Source of the DNA: Verrucomicrobia bacterium 12-59-8
GTDB lineage: Bacteria > Verrucomicrobiota > Verrucomicrobiae > Verrucomicrobiales > Verrucomicrobiaceae
NCBI GenBank assembly: GCA_002279765.1
Contig: NCCR01000124.1
Location: forward strand, 1 to 31,436
Reading direction: 5' to 3'
DNA length: 31,436 nucleotides
Shown here: positions 7,623 to 15,438 of the stretch, one piece after another
Numbering within the stretch: position 1 is the stretch's first letter
Layout of the letters: each line of letters begins with the position of its first letter
The notes under the pieces: model-generated
What the model was told of the DNA's origin: nothing
Database searches by the model: none
What the model saw: the letters and a program-made list of their open reading frames with translations, nothing else
Translations under genes and position numbers: made by a program

Positions 7623-8417
7623 ATGCTCTACGACGCCCACAACCACCTCCAGGACGAGCGCCTCGACCCGTGGCGTGAGGACATCCTCGCCATGCTGCCG
7701 CAGACCGGGCTGGCGGAGATGATCGTCAACGGCTCCAGCGAAGAAGACTGGCCCGCCGTGGCAGACCTCGCGCGCCAGCATTCCTGGATACGGCCCGCCT
7801 TCGGCCTGCACCCCTGGTATGTGAAAGAGCGCAGCAGCCAGTGGTCCGCCACGCTGCGGCAGCTTCTGCTGGATCATCCCCACGCCGTGGTGGGAGAGAT
7901 CGGGCTCGACCGCTGGATTGAAAACCCCGACATCGAAGCCCAGCTCGAATGCTTCCGCACCCAGCTCGCCCTCGCCGTGGAGCTTGACCGCACCGCCACC
8001 ATCCACTGCCTGCGAGCCTTTGGCCTGCTGGAGGAGACCCTGCGCCAAGCCACGCTGCCACGGCGCGGCTTCCTGCTGCACTCCTATGGCGGTCCTGCCG
8101 AGATGATCCCTGGCTTCGTCAAACTCGGCGCTTACTTCTCCCTCAGCCCCTACTTCGGCCATCCGCGCAAAGCCGCGCAGCTCGCCGTCTTCAAAGCAGT
8201 GCCGCTGGACCGCCTGCTCGCCGAAACTGACGCCCCCGACATGTGGCCGCCGGATGAACTGAATCCGCATCCGCTGCAATCCGAGACCGGCACCGCGCTG
8301 AACCACCCCGCCAACTTGCGCGTGAGCTACGAGCTGCTGGCGCAGGTGCGTGGGATGCCTGTGGATGAATTGCAAGACATCATCGCGGCCAATTACAACG
8401 CACTCTTTACCTTCTAA
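7623..8417 (+). CDS. TatD-family metal-dependent hydrolase
   Basis: The 264-residue TIM-barrel metallohydrolase of the TatD DNase/deoxyribonuclease family should be cytoplasmic. The metal ligands are visible in order: HxH in YDAHNHL (residues 6 and 8), the bridging glutamate in VVGEIGLDRW (about 84), histidine in TIHCLRA (about 123), histidine in LLHSYGG (about 147) and aspartate in LAETDAPDMWP (about 203). The start is set at 7623 because MLYDAHNHL is the canonical N-terminus. In-frame ATGs at 7590 and 7599 lie inside the preceding terminator hairpin. No ribosome-binding site has room between the T-run and the start, suggesting leaderless translation or read-through from htrA. Substrate unknown; 3'-5' DNase activity is known for some family members. 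Confidence 0.88.
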   Translation: MLYDAHNHLQDERLDPWREDILAMLPQTGLAEMIVNGSSEEDWPAVADLARQHSWIRPAFGLHPWYVKERSSQWSATLRQLLLDHPHAVVGEIGLDRWIENPDIEAQLECFRTQLALAVELDRTATIHCLRAFGLLEETLRQATLPRRGFLLHSYGGPAEMIPGFVKLGAYFSLSPYFGHPRKAAQLAVFKAVPLDRLLAETDAPDMWPPDELNPHPLQSETGTALNHPANLRVSYELLAQVRGMPVDELQDIIAANYNALFTF

Positions 8418-8471
8418 GTGTTGCGCAGCGGCAAGAGAGGGACCAACGCTGGCCCGCCACCTGCTCTCACC

Positions 8472-9781
8472 ATGCCATCCATGCGCAAAACCAAAATCCT
8501 CTGCACTCTTGGCCCTGCCACGGAGAGTCCTGAAGTCCTTAATGCGCACGGTTTACAATCGCGTCCGCGAGGCCGCCGCCGCCTCCAAGCGTGAAATCGC
8601 CGTCCTCATGGACCTCACCGGCCCCAGCATCCGCACTGGCGATGTCGAGCAGCCCTGGCTGCTGCAAGTGGGCGATACCGTCGAATTCCGCTGCAAAGCC
8701 GATGTGCCTTCGACCACGCCGTATTCCGTCAGTGTGAACTACCCGGAGCTGGGCAAGGACCTCAAGGTCGGCGACACCATCATGGTGGATGGCGGCATGA
8801 TCCAGGTGAAGGCCACCGAAGTCTCCACCCTCCGCGTCATCGGTACCGTCATGACCAAGGGCGAGATGAAATCCCGCCGCCACATCAATCTCCCCGGCGT
8901 GCCCGTGCGCCTGCCGCCCCTCACGCAAAAGGACTACGCCGATCTCGATCTCGGCGTGGAGCTGGGCGTCGATTTCTTCGCCCTCAGCTTCGCCCGTGAG
9001 CCCGGCCACTTGCAGCACCTGCAGCTCCTGCTTGAGCAGAAGCAGAGCAAGGCGCGTGTCATTGCCAAAATCGAAAACCAGCAGGCCATCGACAACTGGT
9101 GACCTCGGTAGCGAGTGCCCCATCGAGGATCTGCCGCTCATCCAGCGCCAGATCGTCGAGCGCTGCTCCTACCATGGCCGCAAGGTCATCGTGGCCACGC
9201 AGATGCTGGAAAGCATGATCGAAAACCCCGTGCCGACGCGCGCGGAAGTCACCGACATTTTCAATGCCGTCATCGAGCAGGTGGACTGCGTGATGCTCAG
9301 CGGTGAAACCAGCGTGGGCCGCTACCCTGAAAAATGCGTCGAGGTGCTCGACACCGTCATCAGCCGCATCGAGCAGAAGTATCCCTCCGGGCGCTTCGCC
9401 AGCGATGCCCCGCTCAAGACCAACAAGCACAAGACCGTCAAGGCCGCCATCCTGCTGGCCAACAGCATCCCCGGCAGCAAGCTGCTCGTCTTCACCATTC
9501 GTGGCGTCATGGCGCATCTCCTTGCGCATCAGCGCCCGGAGTTTGCCCCCATCTTTGCCTTCACGCCCAATCTGCACGTCAGCCGCACACTCGTCACCGC
9601 CCGTGGCGTGAACCCCTTCGTGCTGAAGTTTGCCGAGGGAGATCCCGAGGAGGGCATTCGCGGTGCCCTGGACCTGCTGCGCCGGGAGAAGCTCATCAAG
9701 CATGGCGACCCGCTTGTCATTCTTAGCGATGCTCTTTACGACGGGGTCAATGTGGATGCCATCCTGCTGCGTGAGGCTTGA
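8472..9781 (+). pseudogene. pyk: Pyruvate kinase gene broken by two internal deletions
   Basis: Pyruvate kinase catalyses phosphoenolpyruvate plus ADP to pyruvate plus ATP. Three successive frames are needed to read it. The first, 8472 to about 8545, encodes MPSMRKTKILCTLGPATESPEVL. The second, about 8541-9102, encodes RTVYNRVREAA, LMDLTGPSIRTGDVE, the B domain and AKIENQQAIDN, then a stop. The third, about 9098-9781, encodes GDLGSECPIEDLPLIQ, the ATQMLESM motif, LSGETSVGRYPE and the C-terminal allosteric-type domain. Compared with the family, about 25 residues are absent at the first junction, including the Arg-Asn-Ser of the NFSHG region, and about 15 at the second, the segment before GDLG with most of the VARGDLG motif. 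Both losses shift frame by 2 mod 3. The retained parts look under normal constraint, so the lesions are recent or are assembly errors. Confidence 0.88.
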
Positions 9782-9832
9782 AAGCGCGCTGTGCTTCCGC
9801 AATGAATGTCGGAGCCAGCCGTATTCTTGACC

Positions 9833-10615
9833 ATGCGTTCCGCCAGTCTGCTTTTTCTGTCCTTCATCATCGCCCCGTTGGCGCTGGCGGACACCCGCGT
9901 GTTTGTCAGCCTCGCGGGCACGCTGCTGGAGGCTGAGATCACCGCCGTTTCAGGTGACAACGTGACCTTGAAGCGCGTCAACGATCAGCAGTCCCTCGTC
10001 GTCAGCCGCAAGACTCTCTGCAAGGAGGACGGCGCGTACATAGCGGGCTGGGTGGCGCAGCATCCAGATCAGGCCACCGCACCGGCGACCGCCGCAGAGA
10101 GCACCGCAGCGCCAGCCCAAAAATACCGTCTGGCCTGCCAGACCCTGCCAGCCAAGAGCAATCGCGGGCCCGCCGACAGCGACCATCGCGTTTTCGAGTA
10201 CACCTACAGTTTCAATCTCAGCAACCGCGAGGTGACACGCGACCTGGAGGATGCCCGAGGGCTGGTCCTCACCCTGGGCAAAAATGCCGCTGAATCCAGC
10301 GGTGACCTGGTCGTTCTGCAGAAGGAAGAATTCGATGTCACCATCCGTGCGCAGTCCAAAATGGTCCACGTCACCCAGCCGGTCCGCCTCACCTACAGTC
10401 AGGACCCAGACTTGCCCTACGGCGTAAAAAGCTACGGCTACATCCTCATCATTCGGGATGCCGCAAGCAACGTCCTGCATGTGGAGGCCAGCCCCGACGC
10501 CAGCGCCAAGTTCATCAAGGAAATCCTCGCCATCACCCAGGTGCCCTGCATGGTGGACCGGGAATTCAGGCCCAAGACCAGATCGGATGTGCCACTGGGC
10601 TACATCAGCTTCTAG
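9833..10615 (+). CDS. Exported SHD1-like small-domain protein, function unknown
   Basis: The 260-residue protein has a signal peptide (MRSASLLFLSFIIAPLALA) followed by TRVFVSLAGTLLEAEITAVSGDNVTLKR and QSLVVSRKTLCKEDGAYI. This pattern matches the SLA1-homology-type beta domain (about residues 20-75) common at the N-terminus of exported Verrucomicrobiota and Planctomycetota proteins. An Ala/Pro/Thr-rich linker (about 84-100) leads to a beta-rich region, about 105-260, that I do not recognise. I use the ATG at 9833; the ATG at 9806 would put charged residues and an extra nine codons before the signal peptide. It lies 52 bp after pyk and may be cotranscribed. Confidence 0.75.
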   Translation: MRSASLLFLSFIIAPLALADTRVFVSLAGTLLEAEITAVSGDNVTLKRVNDQQSLVVSRKTLCKEDGAYIAGWVAQHPDQATAPATAAESTAAPAQKYRLACQTLPAKSNRGPADSDHRVFEYTYSFNLSNREVTRDLEDARGLVLTLGKNAAESSGDLVVLQKEEFDVTIRAQSKMVHVTQPVRLTYSQDPDLPYGVKSYGYILIIRDAASNVLHVEASPDASAKFIKEILAITQVPCMVDREFRPKTRSDVPLGYISF

Positions 10616-10753
10616 CGCAAGTTTGCTCCTCCCATTTTTCCGATCAGCATCAGCACGCCTAACGCGATGGCAAGACAAGGCACGAGGATGCTGAGCGCAA
10701 ACAGAGCACCTCACGTTTGTTCAACACCCCACCTGCAACCAACCACCTGACTC

Positions 10754-11221
10754 ATGAAATTCAGTCCCTATCGCCTCCTTCTCCCTGCCGCTGCCCTGTT
10801 CGCCATCTCCTCCTGCGTGGATCCCTCCATGGGAGGCGGCTATTCAAACAATGGTGCCGGTTATAACCGCGGCTACAACACCTACTCCAGCCTTCCTTCG
10901 AATTACTCGGGCAGCGCCTACTACCATCAAGGACGCTATTATTCGGGTGGCCAGCATCAAGCCGGCAACTACAACTATCAGGGACGCTCGTACTCGAGCC
11001 GTTACTATCACAACGGGCAGTACTACTATGGTGGCCAGCATCAAAACCACGGGAGTTCCAACTCCAATTATCAGCGCCCAAGCTCCAACTATCAGCGCTC
11101 CAGTCTGCCGAGCAATCACCATGACCACGATCACGGTCATTCCAACACCCACTCCAACGGGTACCCTCAAAACCAAGGCCCGAACTGGCTTTCGACTCAA
11201 CCCCAGCAGCGCTACCGCTAA
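10754..11221 (+). CDS. Tyr/Gly/His-rich lipoprotein with internal repeats
   Basis: The 155-residue product has a lipoprotein signal: a hydrophobic run ending in LFAISSC, so the lipidated cysteine would be about residue 21. The mature part is low-complexity: Tyr, Gly, Asn, Ser, Gln and His. Two near copies of the motif YYHxGxYYxGGQHQ occur about 40 residues apart, and a His/Asp cluster HHDHDHGHSN may bind metal. No enzymatic domain is seen. Such proteins are plausible surface or matrix components; I do not recognise a named family. A MITE-like element begins one base after the stop codon, replacing the immediate 3' region. Confidence 0.7.
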   Translation: MKFSPYRLLLPAAALFAISSCVDPSMGGGYSNNGAGYNRGYNTYSSLPSNYSGSAYYHQGRYYSGGQHQAGNYNYQGRSYSSRYYHNGQYYYGGQHQNHGSSNSNYQRPSSNYQRSSLPSNHHDHDHGHSNTHSNGYPQNQGPNWLSTQPQQRYR

Positions 11222-11560
11222 CATGTCTGACAGGAATGGCACTCAGTTAAGAGCGTTGATCGTGGATTTTAGAGCTTGCGGCACTGTCTGTGCGGGGCGG
11301 AGCGTGTTGCAGACGCTGCTGGTAGACGTGAAGTGTAGCGGGGTGCTGGGTTTGCTTCCAGGTCGGTTGCATGCTGACCCAGGGAAGCACTCGCCAAGGC
11401 TCGGCATCCCTGGGCTATATTACGCAGCCCTTTCAGGGCTGGTGTGGGCGCGGGGCAGAGTGGTGGAAGAGCAAGGGATTCCAGCAAGAAAGCGCTGAGT
11501 GTCTAGAGTCACGGACTGACGACAACCTTCCTTAACTGAGTGCCATTCATGTCTGACAGG
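11222..11560. mobile_element. MITE-like insertion with 17-bp inverted ends and 13-bp flanking repeats
   Basis: The ends aatggcactcagttaag (11235-11251) and cttaactgagtgccatt (11531-11547) are perfect inverted repeats enclosing 313 bp with no transposase. Outside them, catgtctgacagg occurs as a perfect direct repeat (11222-11234 and 11548-11560), as expected of a target-site duplication. A 13-bp duplication fits IS4-type transposases (known range about 11-14 bp), but the family is my inference. The interior holds further palindromic pieces, for example ccctgggct and agccctttcaggg near 11410-11440, and no credible ORF. Confidence 0.85.
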
Positions 11561-11610
11561 GAAGCCTGACCTGCGTGTCAGGAAAATCTAACATGCGCCG
11601 CTTGAATGGA

Positions 11611-11657
11611 GAATGAGCTTGGGCAACCCACCCTGCTCTGACCATTCGGCGGCGCAT
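11611..11657 (+). promoter_or_regulatory. Copy A of a 47-bp motif shared with the GH74-like upstream region
   Basis: The block GAATGAGnTTGGnCAA followed, after a fixed gap, by GACCATTCnGCnGCGCAT matches 12160-12206 without gaps at about 70 percent identity. Copy B ends at the start codon of the GH74-like gene; copy A ends in gcgcatt and leads into no gene. It may be a duplicated promoter or 5' gene remnant. It is also bounded by a 9-bp inverted repeat, atgcgccgc / gcggcgcat. Confidence 0.45.
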
Positions 11658-11700
11658 TTCTGCATCAGGCCCCTTCCCTCATGCGCGTGAGCGAAAAGCC

Positions 11701-11748
11701 AAAAAAAGAGGCGTTGTTGCGACCCACTGAAGGTCTGCAACAACGCCT
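11701..11748 (-). terminator. Rho-independent terminator of the entericidin-type gene
   Basis: Arms aggcgttgttgc (11709-11720) and gcaacaacgcct (11737-11748) are perfectly complementary. The inner gacc/ggtc extends the stem. Read on the minus strand it is followed by seven T (11701-11707). It lies 25 bp after the stop of the small minus-strand gene and supports that gene being real. Confidence 0.92.
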
Positions 11749-11773
11749 AAAATCCTGATTAACAGGGTGATTA

Positions 11774-11902
11774 TTATTCGCCGCTCGCAGCGTGTTCGAT
11801 ATCTTGGCCGAGGCCGCGGAAGGTGCGGCAGCTGGTGCCTACCATGGTCCAGACAGCGGCGGCCAACAGCAGGAGAACGAGACGTTGTGGTGATGTTTTC
11901 AT
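11774..11902 (-). CDS. Entericidin-type small lipoprotein
   Basis: A 42-residue product, too short for usual gene-length cut-offs. The hydrophobic signal (RLVLLLLAAAVWTMVGTSC) ends in a lipobox with cysteine at residue 25, followed by RTFRGLGQDIEHAASGE. This matches the entericidin A/B family pattern (GCNTxRGxGxDI...) of membrane lipoproteins, first described as an antidote/toxin pair in enterobacteria but widespread as envelope stress-related small proteins. Only one copy is present, so no antidote/toxin pairing can be argued. It has its own strong terminator. There is no clear Shine-Dalgarno sequence ahead of the ATG. Confidence 0.88.
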   Translation of the reverse strand: MKTSPQRLVLLLLAAAVWTMVGTSCRTFRGLGQDIEHAASGE

Positions 11903-12204
11903 ATGTGTTTGTTTGTGTGGGTGTTAACGGTGGATCGGGTAAACCCTCGGGAGCGATGTGAGTGCAGGATACCAAGGTCAAATGGCACCCGTACTTCATC
12001 GCTGCTACCACGACTTTCGGACCTTTGCCAATGCATTTTTTTGAGGTCCCCTCAACTAATGCTTTGGGGTGAAGCAGGGGGGCATGCTGCGCCCCCCTTC
12101 TCTCATAAAACGCAACCCCTCGCCGGTGAATGCCGACAAAGCGTCGGGGCCTGAGTCGTGAATGAGTTTGGACAAAGCGACACCGTCCGACCATTCTGCC
12201 GCGC
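11903..12204. other. Divergent intergenic region between the entericidin and GH74-like genes
   Basis: About 300 bp with no gene. It must contain the promoters of both divergent genes. Visible structures are a strong hairpin, ggggggc / gcccccc (12077-12083 and 12091-12097), followed by ttctctc, and a small hairpin around ccgacaaagcgtcgg (about 12133-12147). The stretch before the start at 12205 carries copy B of the 47-bp motif. Confidence 0.5.
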
Positions 12205-12206
12205 AT
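12160..12206 (+). promoter_or_regulatory. Copy B of the 47-bp motif, immediately upstream of the GH74-like gene
   Basis: It contains ttggacaaa and accgtccgaccattc directly before the start codon and overlaps the ATG. The conserved spacing with copy A at 11611-11657 suggests a promoter or a duplicated gene front. No sigma consensus is claimed. Confidence 0.4.
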
Positions 12207-13454
12207 GTCTTCCACCCTTTGCTTTTCGTTCGCCTGTCTTCTCCTCCTTGGGCAAGCCGCTGCGGCTGAACTCAGCAGCAGCTATGAATGGAAACCGATG
12301 AAGATCGGCGGTGGTGGATGGCTGGTGGGCTTGAGCATCAATTCGGCGGAGAAAGACCTGCTCTACGCACGCGCCGATGTCTCAGGTGCCTATCGCTGGA
12401 ATCCGGCCACCTCTGCATGGAAGCAGGTGGTCACCGCATCCAGCATGCCTCCAGAATACGTCGGCTACGGCAAATACTCTGGCGTGGATAGCATCGTGAG
12501 CGCACCGAGCGATGCCAACGTGGCCTACATGACCATGGGCGCAGAGCCCTACGCCGCCTCAGCAGGCCAAGTCTTCCGCAGCACCAATCGCGGCGATACT
12601 TGGACTGCCACGCAGTTTCACAAGACCGGCGTCAAAATGGAAGCCAATGGCGAAGGACGGCAGGATGGCGAACGACTGGCCGTCGATCCGGCAAATAGCA
12701 ACGTGGTCTATTATGCCTCCATCAAAGAAGGTCTGTGGTTCACCGACAACGCGGGCGCATCCTGGACCAAGGTCGCGGCGATCCCTGCGGGCAAGCCACC
12801 CCACGGCGTGACCACCGTCGTGTTTGATCCGAGCTCCAAGGCCGCTCGTCGCACCCAGGTGTTTTACATCAGCGTGATAGAGTGTGGCGTCTTCCAGACG
12901 CAAGATGCCGGAGAGAGTTGGACCAAAATCTCCGACGGTGCTGCCGGGGATGCTGGCAGACCCCGCGATGCCACCATCGGCAAAGACGGCACCTGCTACA
13001 TCGTTTACGATGGCGAAAACGGAGCCGGCGGTGCTAGCTTTGCCAAAGTTGGCAACCCGAGGGAGAACTGCTGGAACGCCATTCTCAAAGCCACACCGGG
13101 CCATGCCAAGGATCTCTGGTTTGCCGCAGGACCGGCTCGGGCCTGTGCCACTCCACCGATGGTGGCAATACTTGGACCAAGGCCCCCGGCATCGACAACG
13201 TCGTGAACATCGGTAGCGGCAAAGCCAAGGACGGCGGCGATTATCCCGCGCTCTACGTCGTCGGCTCCATGGCCAGCGGCAGCGGCATCTATCGCTCCAC
13301 CGATCAGGGCGCGACCTGGGACAAGATCGTCGATTACCCCCTCGGCATCTTCGACACCATCGATGCCATTGATGGAGATAAAGACCTCATCGGCCAGGTG
13401 TACCTCAGCTTCACCAGCACCGGCTTCGGGTATGGGAAACCGGCTGCAGAGTAG
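12205..13454 (+). pseudogene. GH74-like (xyloglucanase-type) propeller protein, frameshifted
   Basis: Secreted protein with a signal peptide (FSFACLLLLGQAAAA) and then WKPMKIGGGGWLVGLSIN...LLYARADVSGAYRWNPAT, the N-terminal signature of GH74 beta-propellers. Asp-box-type STNRGDTW and TDNAGASW repeats follow. The frame runs to about 13131, where a single base appears missing in gcaggaccggctcg: adding one C restores AGPGSGLCHSTDGGNTWTKAPGIDNV and joins the downstream frame, which ends at 13454 with YPLGIFDTIDAI...GQVYLSFTSTGFGYG, a GH74 C-terminal signature. The joined product is about 416 residues, much shorter than the usual roughly 700 or more, so it may also have lost internal blades. Catalytic aspartates are not assigned. 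It may be a degenerate gene or a sequencing slip in a C-run. Confidence 0.78.
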
Positions 13455-13510
13455 TCAACTCTTCACGTTCAGCATTGCCAAACATGCATGGTAGAACCTA
13501 GCATGCCGAA

Positions 13511-14743
13511 ATGCACATCCCGACCCTTATCGAGCGCAAGCGCGACGGCGGCACCCTCACAGCCGAGGAGATCCGCCACGTCATCAGCGCCTTCACGTGC
13601 GGGGACATGCCGGACTACCAGATGAGCGCCCTCGCGATGGCTATCTTCTTCCGCGACATGACCACGGAGGAAACCGCCGCACTCACCGAAGCCATGCTGC
13701 ACAGCGGCTCCATGCTGCTGTGGAACGACCACGACCCCATGCGCGTGGACAAACACAGCACCGGCGGCATCGGCGACAAGACTTCGCTCATTCTCGCGCC
13801 CCTGCTCGCCTGCGACAACGTGTGGGTGCCGATGATCTCAGGCCGTGGCCTCGGCATCACGGGTGGCACGCTGGATAAACTCGAAAGCATCCCCGGCTTC
13901 CGCACCCAGCTCAATGAGGTGGAGATACACAACGTCATCGACCGCATCGGCTGCGTCATGGTGGGCCAGACCGCAGGCATCTGCCCTGCCGACAAAAAGC
14001 TCTACGCCCTGCGCGATGTCACCGGCACCGTACCGAGCGTGCCGCTCATCACCGCGAGCATCATGAGCAAAAAACTCGCCGAAGGTCTGAACCGCCTCGT
14101 GCTGGATGTGAAGTGGGGCAGCGGCGCTTTCATGAAGACGCAGGAGGAGGCCCATCGTCTGGCAGACAGCCTCGTCACCGTCGGTCAGGCCATGGGGGTG
14201 CGCTCCAGCGTGCGTCTGAGCGAGATGAACGAACCCACAGGAGAATCAGCGGGCAATGCACTGGAAGTGGCTGAATGCGTGCGCTGCCTCCAAGGCGAAG
14301 GCCCGCAGGATCTTGAGGACATCGTGCTCGATCTCGCCTCTGCCGTTTCCATTTCATCCCGCTCCGATCTCGCTGCCCTGCTGCACAGCGGTGAGGCATG
14401 GCGAAAGTTTCAAAAGATGGTCGCCGCCCAGGGCGGCAACGTGGACGCGCTGGAAAAGATGAGCACCGTGCATCGTGCTCCGTTCATCGGCGAACTCAAA
14501 GCCACCGCCAGCGGCACGCTGATGCGCATGGATGCCGGCGGCATCGGCCAGGCCGTCCTCGAACTCGGTGCTGGCCGCTCCAAAGCCGCAGACGCCATCG
14601 ACTTCGCCGTCGGTTGCGATCAAATCGCCAAGACCGGCACCGAAGTGCGAGCAGGCGACGTGCTGCTGCGAGTGCATGCCCGCACCAAAGGCGCGCTGTT
14701 TCGCACGCTCGATTTTTTGACCGAGCACATCGATATCGTCTAA
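13511..14743 (+). CDS. Pyrimidine-nucleoside (thymidine) phosphorylase
   Basis: Cytoplasmic salvage enzyme, 410 residues, that splits thymidine or uridine with phosphate to base plus (deoxy)ribose-1-phosphate. The active site is complete by comparison with E. coli thymidine phosphorylase: K81-H82 in VDKHSTGGIGDKTS (phosphate loop), and R168, S183 and K187 in ALRDVTGTVPSVPLITASIMSKK (base binding). The glycine-rich GRGLGITGGTLDK and the C-terminal barrel domain (IDFAVGCDQIAKTGTEV..GDVLLRVHA) are present. It could be deoA- or pdp-type; specificity cannot be read from sequence by eye. The start at 13511 gives the usual N-terminus with IxxKRDGGxLTxEEI. It stands alone between the GH74-like gene and the toxin-antitoxin pair. 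Confidence 0.94.
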   Translation: MHIPTLIERKRDGGTLTAEEIRHVISAFTCGDMPDYQMSALAMAIFFRDMTTEETAALTEAMLHSGSMLLWNDHDPMRVDKHSTGGIGDKTSLILAPLLACDNVWVPMISGRGLGITGGTLDKLESIPGFRTQLNEVEIHNVIDRIGCVMVGQTAGICPADKKLYALRDVTGTVPSVPLITASIMSKKLAEGLNRLVLDVKWGSGAFMKTQEEAHRLADSLVTVGQAMGVRSSVRLSEMNEPTGESAGNALEVAECVRCLQGEGPQDLEDIVLDLASAVSISSRSDLAALLHSGEAWRKFQKMVAAQGGNVDALEKMSTVHRAPFIGELKATASGTLMRMDAGGIGQAVLELGAGRSKAADAIDFAVGCDQIAKTGTEVRAGDVLLRVHARTKGALFRTLDFLTEHIDIV

Positions 14744-14800
14744 CTTGCGCCCCCTAGTCATCGGTTGCGGGCGGAAAGACCCATGTTAGTTGTTTTAAAC

Positions 14801-15007
14801 ATGAGCACCAAAGAGCAAACCTTGTCCTGGCTGGCCGAACTGCCGGAGGATTTGCCTGCTTGGCGCGAGCTGCATGATGATGCCCGGCTGCTGCGGGACA
14901 TCGCAGTGGCCGAGGATGATGTGCGGAACGGTCGTGAACGCCCCTTGGCGGAAGCCCGAGAGCTGCTGGAACACAAATGGGCTCAACGTCGTTCCAAGTC
15001 CGCCTGA
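14801..15007 (+). CDS. Putative antitoxin of a ParE-type toxin-antitoxin pair
   Basis: A 68-residue acidic protein (MSTKEQTLSWLAELPEDLPAWRELHDD...) that ends in a charged helix with EARELLEHKWAQRR. Its reading frame overlaps the start of the ParE-type toxin by 31 bp, the normal order of antitoxin then toxin. I recognise no named antitoxin family. An in-frame ATG at 14783 is an alternative start, adding six residues. The call rests mainly on size, charge and position. Confidence 0.65.
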   Translation: MSTKEQTLSWLAELPEDLPAWRELHDDARLLRDIAVAEDDVRNGRERPLAEARELLEHKWAQRRSKSA

Positions 15008-15438
15008 CCGATTCGGCGCTGAACGATCTGCATGAGATCGACAATTACTGGTGCCAACGTGGCGAGCAGTACATCCGCAAGCTCATCGAGAAAGCAGAGA
15101 CGGAGCTGTCATCACCCCTGCGAGCGCAAAGTGGTCGTCCGGTGCGTGTGGCGATCATGCCTGACACGCGGGAGATCCAGATCTTCAAAGGTAGCTACAA
15201 GATCATCTACCGAATCGACCCAGTCGAGAACGTCGTTCACATCCTGCGCTTCTGGCACGGTCATCGCAATGAGCTGGATTTGGACGAAGGCCGAAAGCGA
15301 TTCCACGAACGGAGCCCTCGTTGGCGGAAGAACTCACCGAAATTCACCACGCTTGAGAAACACGCTTGCCCCCGTACATCTCAAAATGAACCGCCGCCGT
15401 TTTCTCCAGACCACCACCGCAGCCGCGCTGCTGCATGA
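14977..15438 (+). CDS. ParE/RelE-superfamily toxin with an unusual C-terminal extension
   Basis: The core (residues about 6-95) is a clear ParE-type plasmid stabilisation toxin: FQVRLTDSALNDLHEIDNYW, helix IRKLIEKAETEL, then the beta-strand signature REIQIFKGSYKIIYRIDPVENVVHILRFWHGHRNE. Such toxins inhibit gyrase or cleave mRNA at the ribosome; which applies is unknown. The core normally ends soon after the WHGxR motif. Here about 55 residues of basic low-complexity sequence follow, and the last 53 bp overlap the start of the amidohydrolase in another frame. The extension may be non-functional read-on after loss of the natural stop. Confidence 0.85.
   Translation: MGSTSFQVRLTDSALNDLHEIDNYWCQRGEQYIRKLIEKAETELSSPLRAQSGRPVRVAIMPDTREIQIFKGSYKIIYRIDPVENVVHILRFWHGHRNELDLDEGRKRFHERSPRWRKNSPKFTTLEKHACPRTSQNEPPPFSPDHHRSRAAA

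Noticed and set aside
8472..9781. Inteins or introns as the cause of the broken pyk frames
   Set aside because: Sequence is missing rather than extra at both junctions, so removal of an insert cannot restore the frame.
5782..10725. tttgttcaaca upstream of both the htrA-type gene and the lipoprotein gene as a shared promoter element
   Set aside because: An 11-base match between two places in 31 kb is expected by chance, and its distance to the start codon differs (83 versus about 40 bp).
11269..11487. Possible 72-residue protein inside the MITE
   Set aside because: It lies wholly within the inverted-repeat element, has no family resemblance and no start context.
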